Shown here in pieces: positions 55,470-64,000 of a stretch of DNA of 64,000 nucleotides. The stretch comes from Atriophallophorus winterbourni (Eukaryota; Platyhelminthes; Trematoda; Plagiorchiida; Microphallidae), in NCBI GenBank assembly GCA_013407085.1, contig JACCGJ010000573.1, positions 62,001 through 126,000 of the forward strand, given 5' to 3'. Made by a program: the position numbers and the translations under genes. A model generated the notes under the pieces. The model did no database searches. It worked only from the letters and a program-made list of their open reading frames with translations, and had not been told where the DNA came from. The first letter of the stretch is position 1. Each line of letters opens with the position of its first letter.

Positions 55470-56040
55470 TTAGCGGCATACCAAACTCCAAAAGAGGATG
55501 TGATCGCGACTTACTGTTGAGTGTGAGGTTTGGAACCTCATTGCGAAAAGCTGCAATCTCAGCCAGTAAATACATATTGCTGACTTTTGCTATATTACTC
55601 AGTGTGCGTGATCGTCCTGTGGTTACCGTGGAAATATGGGCACCTGGATAGGAAGGGATACATTCAGCAATGCTGTCCGCCATTTCCGCACTCAGGTAAA
55701 CGCTGGATCCATAGTTTCTTTAGTAAGGACTCGTCCATGTACGATGACTCTAACAGGCGGCGCATCTCCATTAGTATGGTAGATGGCTTTCTGTTGGTAA
55801 TTTTCACGTTGACGAACAGCTGATGTATCCTAAATCGTTCAGACGACACCGTGCAGGGAATCACGGTTTGTTTGACACTACGGTAGCGGTCACTTATAGG
55901 GGCGGCCAGAAATGCGTCGCGTACCTGTAATATCAAATCCGCGTGCAGTTTCTGCGTTAAATGTGAAAATATGACGGAGTCTTCAATTCTATATTTAACA
56001 CTAAATTCATTTTCTTAAAAATTAAACCAATACTCAGGGT
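55470..56040 (-). pseudogene. CsRn1-like gypsy gag relic
   Basis: The minus strand reads D-A-F-L-A-A-P-I-S-D-R, K-P-S-T-I-L-M-E-M-R-R-L-L-E-S-S, W-I-Q-R-L-P-E (55900-55700), then M-A-D-S-I-A-E-C-I-P-S-Y-P-G-A-H-I-S-T-V (55683-55625). It is the same gag family as the element at 24.96-26.66 kb. No protease or RT on this copy. Confidence 0.75.
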
Positions 56041-56044
56041 CCTG

Positions 56045-56454
56045 TGGAATAAAACTGGGTATTGTGATGACCTTCGAGTTCAGAATAGCGCGTTTAAAAG
56101 CGCTCATGATGAACAAGAGCAAATGATGTAAAACCCCGATGTAAATCGGGAACATTTAACGTACAGGAAAAGATACAAGAACAACACGTTTGAGTCGAAC
56201 TTAACAATTTGTAGTAAACTTACAACTACAATAACGTCCCCAAGAAAGTTGGAGAAATCACACCGGATAATAAATATTTATTGCCGAGCCAAAACGTGTA
56301 TGAAGGTACAGCGGAGCAATCACGAAAAACGAATCCACGGGAATTATATCAAGGTCGAAAGTGGTTAGGTACAGTAAAACAAAGTTGTTACAAGTCGTAT
56401 TTACTATCCTTGATTTCTTGAATGCTTGAGAGATAACTCTTTGTTTGTTTGACT
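56045..56454. other. No gene recognised
   Basis: Transition between the gypsy relic and the duplicated block; a short minus-strand frame at 56258-56464 has no motif. Confidence 0.4.
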
Positions 56455-58960
56455 CAACACCCACGCATTTAGAATATCACAAGACGTCTCTAAATATTTG
56501 TCAAAGAAGCATTAAGCCGGCCCGTAGTGAATCGCACAGTTATGATCTGATCTGTTTAATTTTGATTTAAAATATCAGTTCAACGTTTTTTGGTTTTTCC
56601 AGAAAATCAAAATCTCTTCACTATATACTCATGAGTAAATCCCCATTCAGAAATATGTCCTTCATCTCACAGCAGTAAATGATGCGTTTTAAACTCAACC
56701 ATCAGTGCTAGATATCAAATCAAAATTTTCCGGAGTGAATTCCTATTTGCATATTGATATTCTACAGACGATTCTTTATATGCCGTTAGATCACTGCTTT
56801 AAAATATGTGAAACATTTAGAAGACCGGTCTAATTAAATCTTGAAGGAAATAACCAAGTTTCCAAGATGGTTACACAATTCCGCATCTATGCATAATAAC
56901 GCGGGAAGCAGCACATACCGGTGAACAGCTATGGCTCCACTGGCGTAAAGATTAGCGCCTGAATTGCTGCTTTCGATGGTGGAAGAGATTTTCAGGACCC
57001 ATTGGACGGATACCGGCAGCCGGCAGTCAATAAGGTGCCGTCACGGCACGGTTTGCTATTCTCGTTAGGTATATCGGAAGCATATATTTAGTCGAAATTA
57101 TATCAGCATCATAAATATATTGCACATAAATTCTCAACTATTCAATGTTCAGATTGTTGTATCGTCATCATACAGCCCAATTGTATTCCCAAAAATTATA
57201 ATTTGATATAACGTTAAAACTTCACTATAGCGTTCGACCGTAAACTTCTAAGTACTAAACGGGCTTTTTTAAATTTGCGAAAGCTTACTTGTGTTAAATC
57301 TGGTAGGGAGCTAATATGATTTGATTAATGCTGTAGTTTATTTATGGTTCTTTGTGAGCATCGCAAAATTTAATTTTATGTTAAACGACGTAACGAATAA
57401 ATCCAAGCTTTTTCTGAAAACATAATTTTTGATTGGAAGTTAGTTCAGCTCTTAGGCTTCCATGATTATTTGCACTTTTAGAAAAATTTGTAATGTTATA
57501 AGTGTTGTTTTCGTTATGTTTTCAGCTGTTACTACACTAACCGGCAATGCTGAACCGATAGGAAGTAAGTATATTGAACAGCGTAACAGTTTTGCTTTTA
57601 ATCTAAATGTTTATGCATCGTCATCATTATCATCGTTAACACCATGATCAACCTCATTCTTCTCATGTTCATCTGGAAGTGCAATCCACTAGTAGCATAA
57701 ACGAAAGGTTTACTGCCATACAACCAACACATCTAAATCCTTATAACTTTTGATTGGCGGTGCTTAGAAACTTGAGCACAAACAAACTGGGATAAGTTGC
57801 CTACACCTGAAATAAGACTCGCAGGCGTAAACGCTAGTTTTATCAATGCATTCACTGTTAGGCATCAGAAAACACTTGTTTTTAGATTTTTTGGTAACAA
57901 ACTCAAATAATCAAACACTTCAAGTTGATGCATATATTAAGAATAACTCCAATACACATGGTACGGAGACTTATTTTCCGGCTTGAATGATTAATGTGAA
58001 AATCTTATCAACCCTTACCGGATGATAATAAAATGACAGAAGCACGAAAGCTCATTTGCACGCATGTGCATCACACAGAGAAAACGCTTCGTGCTTCGTA
58101 ATTATGATGTTTTAACCCATTCGCATATACATGTAGGTTTTCCAGTGTTTAGAAAATTTAGTTAGATCAATTATTTCCGAAAATGCAACCATTCTTTATT
58201 GTAGGAACACAAAGCACCTGATATACTGCATGCAATTGAGCGATTTTGTTCATGGTCATTGTTTCAAACCATGTCTACATGAGTGTGGACTTATGTGATT
58301 GAACAGGTCAGCCGTACCAACCTAATCCAACAGTGGCATGCAACTACAACTTGTGTACAATTATTCCACTGTTTCAAGCGACAGTACACGACTAATTATC
58401 ATGATTGTAAAACTCTCTTATGCAAAAATGTAGTGATAGCATATCTACTAATCTAACTGAAATCACATTAATCACTGCGAAGCAGATACCTGAACTCATT
58501 CTGCACTTGGTGGCTAGCTTGGATGCCAAATAAATGATGTGTGTCACTTTAAGCTTGAGAGCAGTTAACAAGTTTCTCTCGAGAAGCTGAAAGGTCATAC
58601 ATTGACCGACGTTTGTTCGGTCGTACCATTATATGAACACGCGTCACACCTATGAACGAGGCTTAGTCAGCTATCATGTTCGAAAGCGGAGCTCGTGGGT
58701 GGCATCTTCACTCGTTCGTGAACTCAGAACATTTCAGTAAATCAAATGAAAATCACATCTTGATTTGGAATTCAACGGAAGAATTTTAATCACATTCTTA
58801 GTACTCATTTTGTTTTAATGAATTTGAAATATATTTTCACCTTCGTCGTGAAACAATATGCTTGAAGCTTTGTGGAATTGCGTGATATCAGGAGACGTAG
58901 CAGAATCGATTTCCCCAACAAGTTAAATTATGGAAGAGCATACAGGTTAAGCTAACTACA
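56455..58960. repeat. Duplicated block, unit D
   Basis: 56455-57960 follows 43185-44270 (unit C upstream part) with many differences. 57970-58960 follows 42050-43010 (end of unit B). Contains the fourth 39-bp exon and hammerhead-repeat relics at 58040-58100 and 58280-58400 without a core. This is the most diverged unit. Confidence 0.8.
57526..57564 (+). CDS. 39-bp micro-exon, copy D
   Basis: Acceptor TCGTTATGTTTTCAG ends at 57525; donor GTAAGTAT at 57565. Phase 1 reads V-T-T-L-T-G-N-A-E-P-I-G: the first half differs from all other copies (His-Thr-Gln to Thr-Thr-Leu; Asp to Gly), while N-A-E-P-I matches A and B. It ends in A. Length, phase and splice sites are retained despite strong divergence of the unit. 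Confidence 0.6.
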
Positions 58961-59704
58961 GTTAAACATCTTTCAAGAACTTGAATTCATATTTCAAAAT
59001 GTGGTGATTTTTTGGAAATAAAAAAAATGTATCAAATGTGTAAAGCGAGTTGCATTAACTAGCCTCGATGTCTTGGATCCTTGATAGATCTTTCTGCGTT
59101 TGTATAACGCAACACACACGCATCTAGAATGTCATGAGACGTCTCCAATTATTTATCACAGAAGCATTAAGTCGGCGTGTAGTGCATCGCGCAGTTATGA
59201 TCTGTTCTGGTTAATTTTGATTTAAAACAGCAGTTCATTGTTTTTTGGGTTTTCCTGTAAATAAAATCTTTCCACTAAAATACTAAATGAATCGACATTC
59301 CGGACATAACTTCTCAAATACTCAGTGATCAGCACTGTGTATCATCACCACTTGCCTAATTCGAATAGCTGAAAAATAATTCGATTTAGCGACACTTTTT
59401 CACATCCGCGTTCGACTGTCCACTTATCTTTGGTTTACAAGCTTTAATGTGTTGCTGAAATTTACCTGTGTTATATCTGCAATGGATATAAATTTGATTT
59501 GAATACTGCTGTCATTTATTTATGTTTCTTTTGTAAGTATCGAAAGATTCAAGTTTATGTTAAACTACACAACGAATTGATCCAACCTCTTGGTCACAAT
59601 ACAATTTTTGATTGGAAGTTAGTTCAGCTCTTATTCTTTCAAATTTACATTCACTTGTGGAAGCATTTATAATTTGATAAATGTTTTTGCCGTTATGTTT
59701 TCAG

Positions 59705-59743
59705 CTGTTCATACACAAACCTACGTAACTGGACCGATAAAAA
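59705..59743 (+). CDS. 39-bp micro-exon, copy E
   Basis: Acceptor CGTTATGTTTTCAG ends at 59704; donor GTAAGTAA at 59744. Phase 1 reads V-H-T-Q-T-Y-V-T-G-P-I-K. Against copy C there are five substitutions, four of which change the residue. In the downstream 55 intronic bases I count one difference. It ends in A, compatible with the 27-bp and terminal exons. The upstream exon seen in unit C has lost its ATG here. Confidence 0.65.
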
Positions 59744-60316
59744 GTAAGTAAATTGGACAGCGTAACAGTTATGCTTTTGATCTCAATGTTTTTGCATCAT
59801 CATCATCATCATCATCATCATTAACAAAATAATCAACCTCATCCTCCTCATTTACATCTGTAAGAGCAATCCACCAGTAGCCAAAACAGAATGCTGATTG
59901 CCATACAACCAGCAATTCTAAATTCTTATAACATTTGATTGACGGTGCTCAGAAAATACGTAATCGCAAGAAACTTGAGCACAAACAAACTGGGATAATG
60001 TGCCTACACCTGAAATGAAACTCGCATTCGGAAACACTTTTTTCTTCAATGCATTCACTGCTAGGAATTAGAAAAAGCTTTCTTTGAAATTCCTTTGTCT
60101 ACAAACCCAATTAAACAAGCACTTTATGATGATACATAAATTAAGAATCACTCCAATAAACATAGTTTGAAGACATATTTTCCCGCGTTAATAACTACTG
60201 TATGAATCGTATCAGCGGATTAGTGTTTCGTCATGGTGAATTATAAACGCTGTTCAATTTTTATTCTTCATATGCAAAATACCTCCACCTGATAATGATA
60301 AAATTAACGAAACACG

Positions 60317-60670
60317 AAGGTTCATTTACATGCAATTCAATCACACACACGCCACAACCGGTTTCGTGCTGTTTGCACAAATCAGGTTGGGACAATAAGA
60401 TCAGGATCCGCTTGCGCTTGAAACAGTTGAGGAATGGTAAACAAGTAGCGCTTGTATGCCACCGTTGGAGAACGCTGGTACGACCAACCTGTTCAATCAC
60501 ATGTGCCATACCAGCCTTATACAACAGTGGCCACCAAGCGCTAGTTGCTTACCATTCCTCAACTGTTTCAAGCGCATGCGGATCCTGATCATACTGTCCC
60601 TACCGAATGAGTGCAAGCAGCACTAAACTGGTCGTGGTGTGTGACGAAATGCATGCAAATGTATATTTTG
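60317..60670. repeat. Foldback element of two hammerhead repeats, unit E
   Basis: Paralogue of 44399-44752; both ribozyme cores carry the same lesions (CTGATTT on the minus arm, CCGAATGA on the plus arm, where unit C has CCAAATGA). Confidence 0.8.
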
Positions 60671-60745
60671 GTTCGTTGTTGTTATGTTTGTAAATGATCA
60701 GCTAACGCTTGATTGTAAATTTATTCGGTGTTGTTCAATTTACAG

Positions 60746-60772
60746 GAAACCCAAACAGAAAGCGAACACAAC
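60746..60772 (+). CDS. 27-bp micro-exon, copy E
   Basis: Acceptor GTTCAATTTACAG ends at 60745; donor is a perfect GTAAGT at 60773 (unit C has GTATGT). Phase 1 reads N-P-N-R-K-R-T-Q. Symmetrical, preceded in phase by the 39-bp exon. Both differences from copy C change amino acids in this phase. Confidence 0.55.
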
Positions 60773-60819
60773 GTAAGTATTGAGGACGTATTTGTAAATT
60801 ACAAATCACAAAATCGTCC

Positions 60820-61118
60820 TTAAATGGATCAGAGATTAATAAAGTTACAACATGTAATCCACGGTGAGATAAGTTTGGTACGAGGAATACTGAGCGAATC
60901 GCAAGTCTAAGCTTATTCGATTATCCTCGTCACCCAAACATAGTGAATTCGATTTTAACTTACGGTATTTTCACCCTGCAAATCAGCCTCTGCAATGCTT
61001 ATTGTTTTATCTATGGAATTCGCATAAGAAAAGGACATACACATTGACTCTGACTTTGTCTCAATCACGATTTAACTGTAATTCAAAGTAATTCAAAGTA
61101 ATTCAAAGTTTTAATGAT
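60820..61118 (+). pseudogene. CR1 C-terminal fragment, unit E
   Basis: Copy of 44900-45197, with the same (ATTCAAAGTA)n tail at 61078-61112. Confidence 0.65.
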
Positions 61119-61189
61119 CCCAAAAGCTAATACCTCATAGTAACCAAAGATTAAAAATATAGGTAATGCATAAAAACAACACAAATGTT

Positions 61190-62350
61190 ATATCCATATG
61201 GAAAGTCAGCACGTGCATTCAAGTGCAAGGTTGGATTTGGTCAACATATACTTGTCTAGTTCAGCCGTGATCATGTTCAGGCTTGTTGCGCAAATGATAT
61301 GTGGGGGCAGGGATTTCCACATAAAACAAACTCTGATAGCAAAGAAAATCCTTCGACAATTTGATCTGGAGTGTGGAATAATTAACTTTTTGCCCTGCGA
61401 TCAGCTACCACGTGCTTCTTGCCGATGAAACAGTTGCCCAAGTGGGTGATTCTCTGTATGCAGAATGTTGAACAGCAGGATCAGGTCACTCCTGAGACGA
61501 CGGTACGAAAAGTCAAAGAGGTTTATAGTTTCAATTCGCTCCTCGTATGGCCTGTTGTATAGCCCGGCCACCAATTTTGTAGCGCGGTGGTATACTCGTT
61601 GCAGCAAGGTCATGTACTTTTGTAACCATGGCGACCATGCTTGAACAGCATACTACATTTTTGGTCTGATATAGGTGTTAATTATACGTGGGAGTATCTG
61701 CTTTGAGAAACGACCAAAGATCCTTCTGAGCAATGCTAAGATTTGGCAGTACTTTCTGTATACAGCAGAACACTGCCGTGAAGACTTCAAGTTACTGCTA
61801 ATCCACATGACCAGCTCTTTGTCTTCAGCAACCCCTGAAAGTTGCTGAGATCCCAGAGAGTATGTGAATTCGAATGATTTACAGACGTGTGACAATTTAC
61901 ATTTTTGGATGTTAAATGGTAGGCAGTTCCGTAAGGACCAATTGTGAAGTTCTTCGAGATCTTTTTGGAGAATTTGGCAATCTTTATGGTGCGTACGTTA
62001 GTCCAGACCGTGATGTCATCCGCAAACAAAATGCTTCTGCTGCGTAAGATTTCGGGTATATCGTTTGCGTACACGAGCAAGAGTATTGACCCCAAGACTG
62101 AGCCTCGAGGTACGCCACTTGTAACGTCTACTGGGCTGGATAGTGCCCCATCAACTCTAACCCTTATAACTCTACCAGTCAAGTAATCCTTTATTCAGGC
62201 CAATAGTCTGCCGCACACCCGAGCTGCTTCAAGTTTTATAGCAGTATGCTGTGGTTAACACGATCAAAAGCTTTAGACATGTCCAAGTAACAAGCATTGA
62301 TGGGGCATCCATCGTCCACGGCTCGAGTCCAATTATCAAGAGTTATGAGA
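61190..62350 (-). pseudogene. CR1 RT to 3' end, minus strand, unit E
   Basis: A longer form of the copy at 45240-46190. Domain A D-M-S-K-A-F-D-R-V-N-H (about 62290-62255), V-T-S-G-V-P-R-G-S-V-L-G (Arg for Gln), F-A-D-D-I-T-V-W (about 62030). Then I-L-A-L-L-R-R-I-F-G-R-F, L-Q-R-V-Y-H-R-A-T-K-L-V-A-G-L (61607-61565), and a C-terminal W-N-S-L-P-like end at about 61320. It retains the about 240 bp that the unit C copy lacks. Confidence 0.83.
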
Positions 62351-62640
62351 AGAAAGTTTTCGCCCTACGAGTGTTGTTTACGTGGAACAAACTACAGGAT
62401 TGTGTTGTGAACAGATGCATAGAAAAAACGGTGCATCTTAATCCCATGGATCTACATGTGTCATCCCACCAAACGAAAACAATTTCCCCCCTTTGGATTT
62501 TTAAGTGATTCTTGAACTGCTCAGTAATCAACAAAATGGCGTTTTTGCTTGTTATTTTATTCATACATCACATATTATTCTGTGGTTTTCTGCAAAGCTC
62601 TATGTTATTTGACCATCCAAATTGAATTGAATGAAAAGTG
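62346..62640 (+). pseudogene. CR1 C-terminal end, plus strand, unit E
   Basis: Apparently identical to 46185-46478, head-to-head with the minus-strand CR1. Confidence 0.75.
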
Positions 62641-62726
62641 AAACTAAATCTTACTTTCTCCCCTTGACGACGGCAAACATCCAGAAACCGGTAGTGGTGT
62701 GTAAAGATGGGGATGTGAGCAACACT
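62641..62726 (+). repeat. Hammerhead repeat, subfamily II, broken core, unit E
   Basis: Identical copy of 46480-46565, with the same CTTGACGA core. Confidence 0.6.
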
Positions 62727-63144
62727 TCACTTAAATTCAATAAACTCATGTGCTTAAAGCACGCATGTCCATCACACACCTCAACACAGTTTCGTAGGAG
62801 CACAATTAATTGAAAAGGTTAGTAGCGAAAGGCCCATACCTGGCTTGCAAGATGAAACCTGGTTTACCATGTTTCCACTGATTCCAGACATTAGGAGTCT
62901 GACCGCACTGTCCTTTCTTGATTATTACAAATAACACGAATCGGTATTCGGGTTTGTATGTTGAAATACATAAATCAAGTTTCAGGATATGTGTAACTAA
63001 GATTTATTAAGCAAATTCTGTATATATTTCCGGTTGAATGTTTGAAATGGTTACTTTTACGAACCCTATGCATCAGCGAGTTTCAAGTATAACCTAGTTT
63101 ACCATTTATACACTGTTTCAAGGCTCACTGAAACTAATCTTACT

Positions 63145-63191
63145 GTCTCCACCTGATGACGGCAAATAGCCAGAAACCGGTAGTGGAGAGT
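63145..63191 (+). ncRNA. Hammerhead ribozyme motif, core intact, unit E
   Basis: Identical to 46984-47030: CTCCAC/GTGGAG stem I, CTGATGA, GGC-AAATA-GCC, GAAA, ACCGGT, cleavage after U-A. Confidence 0.68.
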
Positions 63192-63507
63192 AATTTCGGG
63201 GGATGTGAGCAACACATCACTTTGGTCATACATAAGCGTCTTGTGTGCTTGACTAAAGAATGAATCTGTTTGTCAACATAATATTTCAAGCTTAAACGTG
63301 CACCAATCTCGATTGTTCCACTTGAAATGGCCCAACAGCCAAAATATTGTGGATGGAGTTTTGGACACATAAAAGCCATGTATTTTCTTCTTTTTATGAG
63401 GATAATTCCTTCAAATTTTGAAATTGGCAAAACTGTTTTACAGTATCATCGAAAATAATTTAGTTGAAACATATATCAATGTTTCTTATTGCTTTATCTC
63501 ATCTCAG

Positions 63508-63522
63508 TAAGCGATGCTGCCT
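63508..63522 (+). CDS. 15-bp micro-exon, copy E
   Basis: Identical to 47347-47361 with the same acceptor and GTAAGT donor at 63523. Because the whole region is identical, this adds no independent support. Confidence 0.35.
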
Positions 63523-63851
63523 GTAAGTTTCAGCGATCGCTGTTTGTTTTCGTTAAGAATGATATATTATTCCTAGCTAAAAGGAAAGGTCTTTGAATTC
63601 TACGTTTCACGAACAAAAAGTGTAATGAACTCCTATTATAATATTCTATCCAAGATTTTTTACCACGGATTAATTTCATTCGTCGAAGGACAATCGAACT
63701 GATGTATGTTCCAATAGATTCCCAGACCAGTTGAGCACATATATTAATTGATTGGATGAACCAATAGCTCAAATTGTGTCATTGTCCAAGACAGCAAGTG
63801 TATTAGTCACAGGATTCATTTTCTAATGCGGACTACCTCTATTCTGCCCAG

Positions 63852-64000
63852 AAACGTCTGTCTTGTGGACCTCTTCTTTACAAGGCGAACTTCAGCAGCA
63901 CCAGTGCCGTTGTAATACAAGTTGCATGGACAAGAATCTAGACTTGAGATTCGACTGTTTTCGCATAGATGTTCCTCAAAATCTGCGTCTCCATGTTGCA
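63852..64000 (+). CDS. Candidate terminal exon, copy E, cut by window end
   Basis: Identical to the first 149 bases of the exon at 47691 as far as visible, with the same acceptor ending at 63851. Confidence 0.38.

Larger units (their letters stand above)
58960..64000. repeat. Duplicated block, unit E (copy of unit C)
   Basis: Follows 43000-47839 at an offset of about 15.92 kb up to the CR1, then 16.16 kb after a 243-bp length difference near 61450-61690. About 95-98 percent identical to roughly 62100 and apparently identical from there to the window end. It continues beyond the window. Confidence 0.93.

Overview
This is an AT-rich, intron-dense eukaryotic window with no prokaryotic features. 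The mobile elements point to a digenean flatworm, most likely a blood fluke. They include a CsRn1-type Ty3/gypsy element with a CHYH...C-type nucleocapsid, a second gypsy with two zinc knuckles, RTE and CR1 LINEs, and dispersed repeats carrying hammerhead-ribozyme motifs. I cannot name the species. Most supported features are decayed transposons. Host-gene content shows only as short candidate exons.

Layout. 0-10 kb: a truncated RTE LINE (1.3-2.5 kb), one hammerhead-bearing repeat (4.6 kb) and short plus-strand candidate exons at 301, 3677, 5230, 6750, 8127 and 9596 with compatible phases. 10-12 kb: CsRn1-like gag-PR-RT with one stop and one frameshift, cut off after the RT. 14.3-17.6 kb, minus strand: an RTE end, a gypsy gag-PR, a decayed unidentified coding stretch and a second RTE C-terminus. 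18-24 kb: CR1 fragments and about 490 bp of (AAT)n. 25-28.5 kb: a decayed second CsRn1-like element and a 400-bp-arm inverted repeat. 28.9-31.2 kb: a weak candidate small-exon gene. 32-37.4 kb: an RTE end, a minus CR1 with EN and RT, and a plus CR1.

37.2-64 kb is the most distinctive part. It holds duplicated units: a 2.87 kb tandem pair (37.23-40.10 and 40.10-42.96 kb) and a block of at least 6 kb (42-48 kb) repeated at 58-64 kb. The units carry five copies of a 39-bp, phase 1-1 exon between consensus splice sites (39095, 41986, 43778, 57526, 59705), two copies of a 27-bp exon (44828, 60746), two of a 15-bp exon (47347, 63508), and a 107-residue terminal open exon (47691; cut by the window end at 63852). 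This matches the architecture of schistosome micro-exon genes (MEGs). The exons differ more between copies than the adjoining introns do, and mostly at the amino-acid level, which suggests diversifying selection.

The same units carry foldback repeats containing hammerhead motifs. Copies at 46984-47030 and 63145-63191 keep the CUGAUGA...GAAA core, a perfect 6-bp stem I and a minimal ACCGGU helix III. Everything here is by eye: no alignment, RNA-seq or database search was run, and exon calls rest on splice consensus, phase and copy-to-copy conservation.
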